DNA of 64,000 nucleotides from Biomphalaria glabrata (Eukaryota; Mollusca; Gastropoda; Planorbidae): contig NC_074719.1 in the NCBI RefSeq assembly GCF_947242115.1, positions 2,291,783 to 2,355,782 of the forward strand, in the 5' to 3' direction. The notes under the pieces were generated by a model, which had not been told where the DNA came from, did no database searches, and worked only from the letters and a program-made list of their open reading frames with translations. How positions within the stretch are numbered: position 1 is the stretch's first letter; every line of letters begins with the position of its first letter. A program made the position numbers and the translations under genes. Below are positions 1 through 10,436 of this stretch, piece by piece.

Positions 1-217
1 CAGAAAGAAGGTAATTGAACATATGAAGTTCAGAAAGAAGGTAATGGAACACGGAGCCTCAATCTGTGTCTGTTGTTCTGCATTCAGAGTTGTATGTATT
101 ACTCCTAATCGTGTATCTTATCTGGCTTTCTTCGAGTCGTATCACATCACTGTTTATATCTGAGAAACAAAACCGTTCTGTAAGTTGTATTCTGCAAGCT
201 GTACAGTAGGCTACCGT

Positions 218-412
218 CAGGGACGGACTGACTGTCAAAATCGGCCCGGGCATTTTAATACCTTTCGGCCCACAACGTGTATATCATATGATGGACTTCC
301 AATTCTAGCTGTTCTAAAAATCATTTTGTTTAATTTGATAATGCACCGATAACTTAACGCATGCATACAGTGAACACTATATCTGTATATAAGAAATAGA
401 GGCTTTACGCCT
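218..412 (+). repeat. hAT-type MITE fragment (CAGGG-CGGACTG family)
   Basis: The left end and the next ~190 bp closely match the complete copy at 29497-30004: a CAGGGACGGACTG terminus, then GTCAAAATCG, a 'gtatatcatatgatgg' stretch and 'ataagaaatag'. No right terminus or matching 8-bp duplication is visible, so the copy is 3'-truncated, running into a SINE fragment. Confidence 0.7.
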
Positions 413-424
413 ATGTGTGTAGCC

Positions 425-492
425 TACGGGAGGTTTGGACTAGGAAGTAAATTATCTTCAACTCTGAAGGAACATCCGAAACATGTCAAACA
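425..492 (+). repeat. tRNA-derived SINE 3' fragment
   Basis: The stretch 'gggaggtttggactaggaag' followed by a 'gaaggaacatccgaaacatg' motif is the reverse complement of the tail half of the SINE at 7078-7245. Only the part downstream of the tRNA-like head is present. Confidence 0.6.
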
Positions 493-616
493 TTTTACAA
501 ACATAGAGGCCTATTGTTTTTTACAGCCAAAGCCCGTACTTGGTAAATTCTCGATCGTTAACTGGCCGTTATCGCTTGACAGTATGTTGCTCTGAAATAG
601 CATTATGCGAGCATCA

Positions 617-697
617 TTAACTCTTTCTCTCCGTAATTATTTACCACATGTTGATGGAATCAGAGTTGGTATCGTCTGTTAAGAGAGAAAGAGTGAA
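617..697. repeat. 80-bp TTAA-flanked mini-MITE
   Basis: An 80-bp unit begins TTAACTCTTTCTCTCC and ends with the near-inverted GAGAGAAAGAGTGAA. Sister copies lie at 24025-24105 and 25076-25155. Flanking TTAA suggests piggyBac-like mobilisation, but a TA or TTAA that belongs to the terminal repeat itself cannot be excluded. Confidence 0.7.
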
Positions 698-726
698 TGC
701 TTATAGCAATGTACCTTCCTATCCAA

Positions 727-806
727 TCTTCAAAAAAGAAGATAATTACTTCCTACGCGTATCCCACGTAGGCTGATGTTTAGACATGCATGTTAATTAG
801 CAACAG
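727..806 (-). repeat. LINE 3'-end fragment (CR1/Jockey-like family)
   Basis: The motif 'cttcaaaaaagaagataatt' then 'cctacgcgt' and 'gcatgttaattag' matches the 3' untranslated end of the LINE family seen whole-ended at 9689-10107 and 36134-36532. Only the last ~80 bp survive here. Confidence 0.65.
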
Positions 807-1550
807 TGTTTCAGGGAGAAGAAAAACGCAAAGTTGGCATCACATAGATTTATATATAGTTTCGCTCTTTTCCTGCAGTTCAAAACATGTTTTCGTATGT
901 TCTAAAAATCGCTCCATCACAGTTTAACTCCCTTGTTGATAAATAAATAAGAAACAAAGACAAAAGTTACCGTAACAAAGATTTTTTTTTTTTAGATTTG
1001 ATATAATCTATATTTGATAGATTAGACCAGTCCGCTTAGAGAACTAAAAGATATTTATATACAATTAGAAACAAATTGTGTTTCATAATCAATAGGCCCT
1101 ATATTACTTTACTGTAGCCACTGTAGGCCTCTAATGTATTATATAATATATAATTCCATATAATTCCTTGCATGCAGTACGCATGAAGTATTATTAAACA
1201 TAATAATAGTTTAATAGGTAATAATAATAATTTAATATGTATAAAAGCTTTTTTTTATTGTTAGTCTGGATCTATTAAAAATTTAATTACATGACTGATC
1301 CGATCATTATTGATACAACTATGCTTATTAGAAGCTTTTTTAAAATTATATTTAAAAAAAATATTTTCTTGTTTAATTTTCCTGTCTATTACTGAAAAAC
1401 TTGTGATGGGCAGAAATTTGTATCAAAATCCTTTAAGAAAAAATGTCTTTTAAGAAAAAAAAAAAAAAAATAATTATAAAATTAATTATTATAATTAATA
1501 TTAATAATTATAAGTATAAAAAGGAAAGCAATGATTAAAAGGCATAGTCA
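807..1550. other. AT-rich intergenic DNA
   Basis: No coding exon, RNA gene or clear repeat boundary is seen. The stretch is very AT-rich with several poly-A/poly-T runs (for example near 980 and 1455). Confidence 0.5.
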
Positions 1551-1556
1551 TTTATT
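1551..1556 (-). promoter_or_regulatory. polyadenylation signal of the protease-like gene
   Basis: TTTATT on the plus strand reads AATAAA on the minus strand, about 46 nt past the stop codon at 1602-1604. Position and sequence fit a poly(A) signal. Confidence 0.6.
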
Positions 1557-1601
1557 AAATTTAAACTAAATTAAATTTACACTAAATTACATGCTTTGAC
1601 A

Positions 1602-4600
1602 TTAGATGATAATACCGGACCCACTGTAATTTATATTATTTGCTAATGTCCCAGAATGCACAGGTTGATATGGGCAAGTGTCATATCCAACTATGTTGAC
1701 ATAAGCACCACTACTCCCTGGACATGTGCTGGTCGTATAGGAAAACTTGCAGACAAAGTTGGTCACATGGTACTTCTCCACCCATTGACCTATACTAATA
1801 TGTTTTGGGCATCCGTGTGGATGGGACACTATGAATGTCAGTTTATGGATGTCTCTGGTCTGTTTATATTTGTTGTGTACTTTACGCCACAAGACATCAA
1901 GACGCGTTTTAATATCGTAGACCTTGCTGCCTAGATCAGCATCGCAGGTAACACAAGCTAGATAGCACTGGTCTCTTTTCAAGTAGGAGTCACAAACGCT
2001 GACGTTTCCTAGAGTGATCACTGGACTGTCTTGTCTATCATAAAACAATCTAAATTTTGTGTGACTAGCTTCAGCCTTGTCGTAAACCACATGTGTAGCA
2101 GTCTGTACTATAACTTCCCACCAGACTTTGTTAGGTTCATCAGACTGAAGACATTTTTGACAAGGACAAGATTTGTATTCTGTGATATGACTCACCCTTC
2201 CACTTCCTGTGCGCAAAATATCCTTTCCTCTAATGCTGTAAAAAGGATAGGCATAGTTTTTATCTGGCCAGAACTCAGGTCGATCCTCACTGGTCAATCG
2301 AACATCCACTCTGACAGTCAGGTCAGCTACAGCTTTGATCAGATCATAGAGATCATGGTCATGGTATCCTTCAGGTAAATGTTCCAAATTGAATGTTTCC
2401 ACAGGTATAAACTTTACATGACCTGGATTCTTTTTACAACCTGTGAGGTGCTTGTGTAAATCAGCTTCTCCACCTTCAGAGGACTGAGTTTCATAACCAC
2501 CTAAACCAAAAAAAAAACAACAAAAAAAAAACAATTTAACTGTAATGTCAACAACTATAAAAATATTTCGAAGGAACTTATCTCTTTTTTTTTTAAAAAG
2601 ACTCCAAGCTATTTTTATTTAATATATTTCTACCATGTAGATTTTCACTTTCAATTATTAACACAAAATGAACTGTAATGTCAACAACTATAAAAATATT
2701 TCCAAACAACTGATCTCTTTTTTTTTAAAAAAAAAGACTCCAAGCTATTTTTATTTAATATATTTCTACCATGTAGATTTTCACTTTCTATTATTAACAC
2801 AAAATGAATATTTAAAAAAAAGTCTATGTAATAATCAGAAAGACCAACAAATTTGAACACCTCAAGTCAATGATTATTTTTGTAAGCTAGCAATCATAAA
2901 GAGGGGCTCGACCTATGGGCCTCAGGAAGCACAAGCTGAACTATTAACAGAGGAATGACCATAACCAAATAAACTGGACAGTATTAATTTCCTTACCCTC
3001 AAAAAGCAATCTACAATCTCCCTACTTCAGAACAGGATAACTTTGAACTTAACAGAATAAATCTCACACATCCAACCCAATACAAAAGTGTTGAACTTTT
3101 TGAATGACACAGATTAGTCCATCTCAAACAGAACTACTTCAGCAGAACTAACAATCTGTGTATGGCAGTGTGGAAAAGCTGCAAACAGCACACTACTTTT
3201 CTAAGGCACAGACTGCAAACAAACGCTGGCAGCAAAAAATCTAGGTAAAAGAAGATGGACAGAAAATGTCTGGAACTAAATAAATTGTATTCACTTCTGC
3301 TTAGATTCACATAATTTTTTATACTTTAAGATGCTATCATCTTATATAATTCAGACGTTACTTCAAAAAAGAAGATGATTACGTCCTACGCGTCATGCAT
3401 TTAGTCATGCTAATTAACCAACAACTTAAATTCTGCCAAGTCAAAGGTTTTCCTGGCTAGCTCAGGCAACCCATTCCATGTTCTAATAGCACTAGGGAAG
3501 AAGGAGTATTTGTACAAATTTGTCCTAGCATATGGGACGAGGAATTTAGTCATGCATATTAACCAATGACTTAAATTCTGCCAAGTCACTGGTTTTCCTG
3601 GCAAGCTCAGGCAACCCATTCCATGCTCTAATAGCACTAGGGAAGAAGGAGTATTTGTACAAATTTGTCCTAGTCTATGGGACGAGGAATTTAGTCATGC
3701 ATATTAACCAATGACTTAATTTCTGCCAAGTCACAGGTTTTCCTGGCTAGCTCATGCAACCCATTCCATGTTCTAATAGCACTAGGGAAGAAAGAGTACT
3801 TGTACAAATTTGTCCTAGCCTATGGGACGAGGAATTTAGTCATGCATATTAACCAATGACTTAATTTCTGCCAAGTCACTGGTTTTCCTGGCAAGCTCAG
3901 GCAACCCATTCCATGCTCTAATAGCACTAGGGAAGAAGGAGTATTTGTACAAATTTGTCCTAGTCTATGGGACGAGGAATTTAGTCATGCATTTTAACCA
4001 ATGACTTAATTTCTGCCAAGTCACTGGTTTTCCTGGCAAGCTCAGGCAACCCATTCCATGCTCTAATAGCACTAGGGAAGAAGGAGTATTTGTACAAATT
4101 TGTCCTAGTCTATGGGACGAGGAATTTAGTCATGCATATTAACCAATGACTTAATTTCTGCCAAGTCACTGGTTTTCCTGGCAAGCTCAGGCAACCCATT
4201 CCATGCTCTAATAGCACTAGGGAAGAAGGAGTATTTGTACAAATTTGTCCTAGCATAAGGGACGAGGAATTTAGTCATGCATATTAACCAATGACTTAAT
4301 TTCTGCCAAGTCACTGGTTTTCCTGGCAAGCTCAGGCAACCCATTCCATGCTCTAATAGCACTAGGGAAGAAGGAGTATTTGTACAAATTTGTCCTAGCA
4401 TATGGGACGAGGAATTTAGTCATGCATATTAACCAATGACTTAAATTCTGCCAAGTCACTGGTTTTCCTGGCAAGCTCAGGCAACCCATTCCATGCTCTA
4501 ATAGCACTAGGGAAGAAGGAGTATTTGTACAAAATTGTCCTAGCATATGGGACAAGGAATTTAGTCATGCATATTAACCAATGACTTAATTTCTGCCAAG

Positions 4601-4939
4601 TCACTGGTTTTCCTGGCAAGCTCAGGCAACCCATTCCATGCTCTAATAGCACTAGGGAAGAAGGAGTACTTGTACAAATTTGTCCTAGCCTATGGGACGA
4701 GGAATGTGCCTATCAAGCAAGGCTTTCATCAAGAAAATATATATCACTAAGATTGTGACAACTTTTTCCCCATTATCATAATTGTCAATATAATTAATAA
4801 GTACTATTGCAGTGATATTGAACTTTAATTCTCTTCCATAATAATAATCTTTATTATCTAAACATAAAATCTAAAAGTCAAAAGAACTTTTTTTTTTCTT
4901 ACCATAAAGGTCCTCTAATGTGTACTCTGGCAAGACCAT
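1602..4939 (-). CDS. trypsin-like serine protease domain protein, 311 aa, two coding exons
   Basis: The coding exons are 4939-4903 (12 codons plus 1 nt, starting MVLPEYTLEDLY) and 2500-1602 (2 nt plus 299 codons with the stop). The donor is CATTTATG-type TATG|GTAAGA and the acceptor is a T-rich tract ending TTTAG; phases agree (G|GT = Gly13). The second exon shows a chymotrypsin-fold pattern: TGSGRV at about 110-115; TATHVV with the likely catalytic His149; CDADLG with Asp199/Asp201; a conserved SHPHGCPKHISIG strand near 238-250; and CPGSSGAYV with the likely nucleophile Ser276. A late HSGT follows, as in Trypsin_2-type domains. There is a CPCQKC cysteine cluster at 124-129 and no signal peptide. 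The triad looks intact, so a peptidase is plausible, but substrate and pathway are unknown. A non-coding 5' exon upstream is likely, because the reading frame is stopped just before Met1. I cannot name an orthologue. Confidence 0.75.
2536..2806. repeat. ~137-bp direct tandem duplication in intron
   Basis: Two adjacent copies begin with 'aactgtaatgtcaacaacta' at about 2538 and 2669 and both end 'taacacaaaatg'. They differ at few sites, so the duplication is recent. It lies just upstream of the 3' splice site of the protease-like gene. Confidence 0.85.
3333..4722 (-). repeat. LINE 3' end expanded into a 145-bp tandem array (~9 copies)
   Basis: The sequence starts like the 3' end of the CR1/Jockey-like LINE at 9689-10107 (degenerate TATCT tail, then 'cagacgttacttcaaaaaag'). 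A 145-bp piece spanning the last codons of its reverse-transcriptase ORF (residues reading YARTNLYKYSFFPSAIRAWN, then GLPELARKT) is then repeated head to tail, with units starting near 3396, 3541, 3686, 3831, 3976, 4121, 4266, 4411 and 4556. 145 is not a multiple of three, so adjacent units are read in different frames and give chimeric open frames that are not genes. It sits inside the intron of the protease-like gene. Confidence 0.9.
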
Positions 4940-5319
4940 GAAGACTAACTAACACTTTCAGCTAGACAGAAGGAAACTTTCTATAACAGAGGTATGCAAT
5001 CTAATGACATCATATGGGCCACAATCAATCAATCTGAAATTTATACCAAGAATCTGAAACTAAAATAGTGCAGAAGTATTTTATTTTTTGCTATATAGTA
5101 ATTATAAAATGTTTTAAATTTCTTTTCTTTTTTTTATTAGAGGAGAAGCAGGAAAGGATATTTCTTAGTTGTTTTGTTTTTCAAACATTCTAGCAGTGAA
5201 AACTGTACTTTCCTGTACTTAAATTCTACTTTGTCAAATAAAAATTGATTTAATGATAGATGCTGTAAAAACATATAAGATTAAATGTCAAGCATTTTGT
5301 TTGTTGTTGTTTTAAATCC
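4940..5319. other. 5' flank of the protease-like gene
   Basis: Upstream of Met1 the minus strand carries a T/C-rich tract ending in TAG at about 4957-4960, a possible acceptor for a 5'-UTR exon. No other coding sequence or clear repeat is seen. Confidence 0.4.
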
Positions 5320-6229
5320 TAAATGATACCAGTCATCATCATCATCAAACTCCATTAGAGTGAGGGCTTGAGAGGCTCAAATCCTCTCTTGCAAAAGCCC
5401 TGGACAGAAACCCTGCTGTCTTGCATAGTGCATAAATATCGCCATACAGGTTGAGAATTTTGGGTTTCCCAGACCTGTCGAGACGGAGATCAGCAAGTCT
5501 GGGGCAGTCATACAGAATATGAGGCACGGTTTCCTCTTCTTCCCTGCAGCGGGGGCACTGTGAATCAAAATTTGGCCATCGCCGCAAGAAATATGAGCCA
5601 ACAGGACAGTGGCCTGTCCTGCACTGTGCTATAATAGCTTGCTCAGGCCTGGACAGCCTCCACCACGGGGAAGTGCGGTCAGGGCGCCTCATGCGCTCCA
5701 GACTCCACGGGCTTTTTGGAACTTGTCCCAGCACTCAAACCACTTTTCCATTTCTGTTTTTTGTATTATAGCCAGGGCTTGATGAAAGCTTACAGCCTGA
5801 TCAGTGGGTGGAATTTGCCCTCCCTGGTGGGCCAAAGAGTCTGCAATTGTGTTGCCAGTCACACCTATGTGACTCGGTACCCACTGCATTATTACAGGGA
5901 TGCCATAGAATTGTTTAATGTTATGTGAAGCCATGATGACAATGTTGATATTGGGGGGCCATGGTCCGGGGCTTTGCAAAGCCTGCAGTACAGATTTTGA
6001 GTCAGTGACCACAACAATCTGTGTTACCATCAAATGTCCCTCGCCGAGTTGAGAGTCAATGACTTTTAAGGCTTCACAGACTGCCATGGTCTCCGCATCA
6101 AAACTGCAAACACTACCACATGGTCCAAAGATTTTGACTGTGTAAGAGCCAAGAAAGTCGATGTAGGCTCCACTTTCGTGGATTAAACCCTGCCCATACG
6201 AGCGAGTGGTTGAATTAAATGATACCAGT
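5320..6229 (-). mobile_element. 5'-truncated I-clade/nimbus-like LINE with 14-bp target duplication
   Basis: The insert 5334-6215 is flanked by perfect copies of TAAATGATACCAGT (5320-5333 and 6216-6229). On the minus strand it encodes the ORF2 C-terminus: an RNase H domain with VVTDSKSVLQAL and QWVPSHIGVTGNTIADSLAH, then a cysteine-rich end with CPRCREEEETVPHILYDCP. The RNase H and C-terminal frames are offset from each other near 5700. The 3' tail is a short GATGAT repeat. RNase H downstream of RT is typical of I-clade elements, including the snail element nimbus; the clade call is inference. The long direct repeat indicates target-primed reverse transcription. Confidence 0.88.
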
Positions 6230-7075
6230 ATTTTTATTTAATTTAGTTAGAATAATAATTTTAAAATACTGAAAAACAGACAATTTTGCTTCAACTAATT
6301 TTTTTTTCTTTCTTTTAAAGAAATTAATTTTAAACTTTAGAGAAATATTTATTTTTTATACTGTCTTTTTGTAAAATGTTTCATATCACTGAACAAATGT
6401 GTATTTACTATGACATCTAGAATTCAAGATCTATGTAGAAAAAAAAAATTTATTTATAATATTTAGATAATAGATCTAGAGTCTAATGGCTGAATACAGA
6501 AAGTCTACAAATCATAGTATTCATAGATCTATCCCCCCATTGCCCATGGCAATTAAGTAGCTAAAATTGAGGACCAACAAAGGTCACTTTAAATGAGTTA
6601 AATATAGATCTATTCTAGATCTATAGTATACCATCGTTACCATGGAACTTATAATTTTAACCTACTAGTCTAGATCTAGAATATAATCTAGATATAAATC
6701 TAATACTAAACCTTGATTTAGATCTTGATAGATTTGGTGTGGTATTGCAGTATCGGTATTGATATGGTATCGGTATACTATACTAGACTTACTAGATGTC
6801 TATAAGACTATAAGTAAGCCTATAGAGTATAGACTCAGCTCAGTATAGTACTATATTAACTATATTGTTACTATATAGACTATATGATGAAGTGAATATT
6901 ATAATATTTATAATTCCTTTATTATAAATTTAATCTACTCGAGAGTAGATATAACCATAGATCTGAAAATAGGGTAATAAATATATTCTTCTGCCAGCGA
7001 AAAATTAAAACGAGTTAAATTACGTAATAGCCATACCAATGAATAACTAGTGATAATAAATTTGTTTGTTTGTTT
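6230..7075. other. AT-rich DNA with many TAGATCTA-type motifs
   Basis: No gene is seen. The sequence is unusually rich in AGATCT and TCTAGA hexamers. Similar texture occurs at 7250-7430, 35400-36100 and inside the hAT-type element at 49997-51776. Confidence 0.45.
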
Positions 7076-7076
7076 T

Positions 7077-7245
7077 ACATGTTTCGGATGTTCCTTCATT
7101 GTTGAAGATAATTACTTCCTAGTCCAAACCTCCCGCAGGACGACGGGGGATGGGAGCGGGCAGGGTTTGAACCCGGGACCATCGATAAATCTGAACGACA
7201 GTCCAGCGTGCAAACCGCACGACCAGGCAGCCATCCAAATTAATT
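7077..7245 (-). repeat. tRNA-derived SINE
   Basis: Read on the minus strand it begins GGCTGCCTGGTCGTGCGG, carries a box-B-like GGGTTCAAACCC, then a 'gggaggtttggactagg' body and a 'gaaggaacatccgaaacatg' tail. Parts of the same family are at 425-492, 12100-13035 and 36805-36880. Confidence 0.75.
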
Positions 7246-7599
7246 AAATTAGGTCATGGAACTATACTAAATAATACTAGAAGTAGAATCTTGTACAGTA
7301 GTACAGAAACTACAGTCACCGATCTAGATCTATATAATTTATCTCTAGATATAGACACATATCGAAATATTACTTCATGTATCTTAACTTGTAAAGATAA
7401 AGTTCTATCCTAGATTTATTCTAGACAATGATCGTATTTTTTTAACAGCAACAAAAATAGTTTTCTTTGTCTTTATGACATGTCGTGTATAAATGATAAA
7501 TGCATGGCCAGTATGGGTAAGATACAGTAAGAGTTGGCAGGAATTCTTTTGTGAATCATTTACATTATTTACAAGAGTGGTTTTCCTTGTTATGCGAAA

Positions 7600-7765
7600 G
7601 GACCGGTGTTGTACTACCTACTCCTACGGCTTCTAAATTAGGCGTCTAAGGTTTGTTTACGTTTTTGATACAAAGCGAAATATCGGAAAGAACGCATGCG
7701 CCGTAACTTAAGAATTGTAACTTCCTGTCTTTCTTTGAATTCGACTTAATAAGTTTTAGTTTGAA
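7600..7765. promoter_or_regulatory. possible CpG-bearing promoter with NRF1- and ETS-like sites
   Basis: In an otherwise AT-rich area this block contains CGCATGCGCC, a near-perfect NRF1 palindrome, and CTTCCTGT (ACAGGAAG on the minus strand), an ETS/GABP-type site, about 40 bp apart. Such pairs mark housekeeping promoters. The nearest start codon is the minus-strand Met at 4939, so it could feed a non-coding first exon of that gene. No transcript evidence is available. Confidence 0.3.
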
Positions 7766-8129
7766 ATATCAAAACGTGAATGTGAAAAAAAAAACAACAA
7801 AAGTCTGATACCGAGCGGTAATCAGTCGGACTGGCGTTTGCCGGCAAGCTTTTTTTTTTTTACTTCGATTTTGACGACATGCAGGCTATAGCCAGCGATC
7901 TTGTATCTATATCAGCATGTGTAACATGCTGAAACAGCATGTGTAATATCCGGTCTCTCGAAATGTTTACCTTTAGTGCAGAAGAACACATGAATTGGAC
8001 CGTTTTTTTTTTTGTGACGCTGCGACCATCGACACGCATGTCGAAAATTTATTTGGCCCACATGTCGTAAAATGTTGGGCTAAAACTAATTTGGCATACA
8101 AGGCTACTTTAATCTTGAAAAAAATAAAA

Positions 8130-8641
8130 AAACAATACTCGTATGTTATTTGATTTTCTGCAACTGATAATAAATTGACTAATTGGTTAATTTTTAAATT
8201 GTTTAATGTTTTGATAGGCAAAATAAAATAATTGTTTGAAGTTTCAACTTAATCTGAGCATGGGTGTGGGAGAAAAAAAAACATGTTCAATTCTATAAGG
8301 GTAAGAAACCCTATATATTCAGCCATAGATATATATGTATCAAACAAAATAATTAATTTCCAGCAACAGAGCTAGACAGGCCCTAGAGTGGAACCCCCAG
8401 GGAACAAGACGCAGAGGAAGACCAAAAAGAACATGGCGAAGCAGTGTACTTGAAGAAGCAGAGAAGACCGGGAAGAGCTGGGACACCATCAAAAAGCTAG
8501 CAAGAGCCCGTGGACAGTGGCGTGTTTTTGTCGGGGCCCTATGTTCCACGAGTGATGATGATGAATGAATTTACTAATTTTTTTTTATTGTACAAACTTT
8601 CTACCAGACAGAGAGAGTTGATAAAAGCTTTGTAAAAAGAG
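8130..8641 (-). repeat. snail repeat with TGTCTG tract, interrupted by a LINE fragment
   Basis: Read on the minus strand the parts at 8594-8641 and about 8130-8290 match the family seen at 26985-27255 and 30855-31095: 'acaaagctt..atcaac', a TCTGTCTGG tract, 'ttctccca' and 'tcaagttgaaact'. The gap between the two parts holds a LINE 3' end (8361-8575). Confidence 0.6.
8361..8575 (+). mobile_element. RTE-like LINE 3' end, 5'-truncated
   Basis: About 200 bp match the 3' end of the RTE-like element at 56081-57256 very closely (NRARQA-EWNPQGTRRRGRPK, then RTWRRSVLEEAEKTGKSWDT) and finish in the same GATGAT tail. It is a stub with no complete domain. Confidence 0.85.
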
Positions 8642-8804
8642 GGTATGTTCTGCAATAATAAACATTATAAAGCCTGTGAACAAATTTAAGGGCGTCGCCG
8701 CTACGTAATGCCAGTACTGGTCTAGAAGCGCCTATATATACAAAGAAAAAAAAACACTGGAAATTCGTATTATCTATATTGTTTCGATTCTCTGTACCAG
8801 GTCA

Positions 8805-8990
8805 TCTGTAAACACTGCTCTCTACCAGGCCTTCTGTAAACACTGCTCTCTACCAGGCCTTCTGTAAACACTGCTCTCTACCAGGCCTTCTGTAAACACC
8901 GCTCTCTACCAGGCCTTCTGTGAACACTGCTCTCTACCAGGCCTTCTGTAAACACTGCTCTCTACCAGGCCTTCTGTAAACACTGCTCAA
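8805..8990. repeat. 26-bp minisatellite, ~7 copies
   Basis: Units of 'ctctaccaggccttctgtaa' plus 'acactg' are repeated about seven times with very few differences, suggesting a recent expansion. Confidence 0.9.
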
Positions 8991-9154
8991 CACAGCACAT
9001 CTAACACAAGAACTTGACAACAAGAGTTTCAAACAATAATGTGGTAGTTTAATCACAAATACTTCAGAGGCTTTGTTGTAATAAACAGAACTGCCGTACT
9101 GAACTCTGTCGGGCTTTCTGTCCACTCCTTGACTCTTACCGCTATTCTCTAGGG

Positions 9155-9683
9155 CAGGGCCGGTCTTAGGCCACTGCAACCTATGCGGTCGCAGTGGGCC
9201 CCGCGCTTTCATAGGCCCCGAGCTAATTCTAGGTGTAATTATTAAATTGCAAAATATATACGAAAAATTCCTGGAAATCTCCTGAATTTATTAAAATCTC
9301 ATGAAAACTCATAAAAATCTCCTGAAAAATATACAAAATTGTGGGCGTCATTTATTGCGGAATACGCCAATCCTACGCGCGATAAACAAAAAAAAAGGCA
9401 TTGTCAGATTTCAAGTAATAAAATGTAATATTCGGGTGAATTTTCACCTTAATCGGAAGCTACAATACTTTATTTACTTTAATAGTCACTGGCATATAAA
9501 TATGCCATAGGTTGCAAGGTTCGTAAAGTAAAGTTAATTTGATCGCAATTTTGTGCTTAGTAAAGTCGATTTTTTTTTCTAATACAAAATCCTAATTTTC
9601 ACCTATTATCCTTATTCCCACCCAGACTATGCCCCGCGTAATCAGTTTCGCATAGGGCCCCGCAATTGTTAGGACCGGCCCTG
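9155..9683 (+). mobile_element. hAT-type MITE (CAGGGCCGGTC family), 529 bp
   Basis: The termini are CAGGGCCGGTCTTAGG and the inverted CCTAA..GGACCGGCCCTG. The left 8-bp duplication is CTCTAGGG (9147-9154). The right copy was split by a LINE: CTCTA remains at 9684-9688 and the full CTCTAGGG reappears at 10108-10115 beyond the LINE. It has no transposase ORF, so it is non-autonomous. Related sequence is at 23203-23663 and 55399-55640. Confidence 0.85.
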
Positions 9684-9688
9684 CTCTA

Positions 9689-10107
9689 TCTTATCTTATC
9701 TTATATAATACAGACGTTACTTCAAAAAAGAAGATGATTACGTCCTACGCGTCATGGATTTAGTCATGCATATTAACCAATGACTTAAATTCTGCCAAGT
9801 CACTGGTTTTCCTGGCTAGCTCAGGCAACCCATTCCATGCTCTAATAGCACTAGGGAAGAAGGAGTATTTGTACAAATTTGTCCTAGCATATGGGATGAG
9901 GAATGTGCCTTTATCTTTGTGTCTTTCAGAGTATTTTATTAAATTTTGTTTTTGTATTTGAAGATTATGGTTCAGTGTTTTATGTATTATTGCTACTGTC
10001 CTTCTGTCCTGAAGGCTTTCTAAATTTAGTGATTTTACTAAAGGTGTTACTCTAGTCAAATGTGAATATTCGTTTGTTATGAATCGCACTGCTCTATTTT
10101 GTGTCTG
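9689..10107 (-). mobile_element. CR1/Jockey-like LINE 3' end inserted in a hAT target duplication
   Basis: The minus strand reads the RT C-terminal region (RFITNEYSHLTRVTPLVKSL, later SFFPSAIRAWNGLPELARKT) followed by a 3' UTR and a (TATCT)n/(AGATA)n tail at the left edge. A 5-bp CTCTA duplication flanks it. It lacks the polymerase core, so it is a dead 5'-truncated copy. Non-poly(A) microsatellite tails are usual for CR1-group elements; the clade is inferred. Confidence 0.85.
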
Positions 10108-10436
10108 CTCTAGGGCTCATATTGTACGGCACCGTCCTAACTGCCTTGATGTCCTGAACTGTAATCCCCTTTCTTACACACTGACCCTGCTCCACGAAAG
10201 CTTTCGATCACGTTCATAATTTGCGCGCAGTAGTAGTACAGTCCCTTGTCCATTGATAGCCTTGGACTTGTGTCAGATATTGCATGAGTCAGTTGGTCTC
10301 ACACACATTAACCCCTATTGCTCCGCCATTAGAGTTACAACAATATTAAATGCACAAAGGCCCCTGATTGCTTAATTCATTGATTCACTAATCTATCACT
10401 AATTCTCCCGCTTGCGGTGGACACTGAATTTAAGAG

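Noticed and set aside
1656-2378. Plus-strand open frames opposite the protease-like exon
   Set aside because: They are antisense shadows of the minus-strand coding exon, which has splice sites, a domain and a poly(A) signal.
3410-4652. Series of overlapping minus-strand open frames of 75-94 codons that look like a repeated protein family
   Set aside because: They are frame-shifted readings of one 145-bp LINE-derived tandem unit; no start, splice or independent domain supports a gene.
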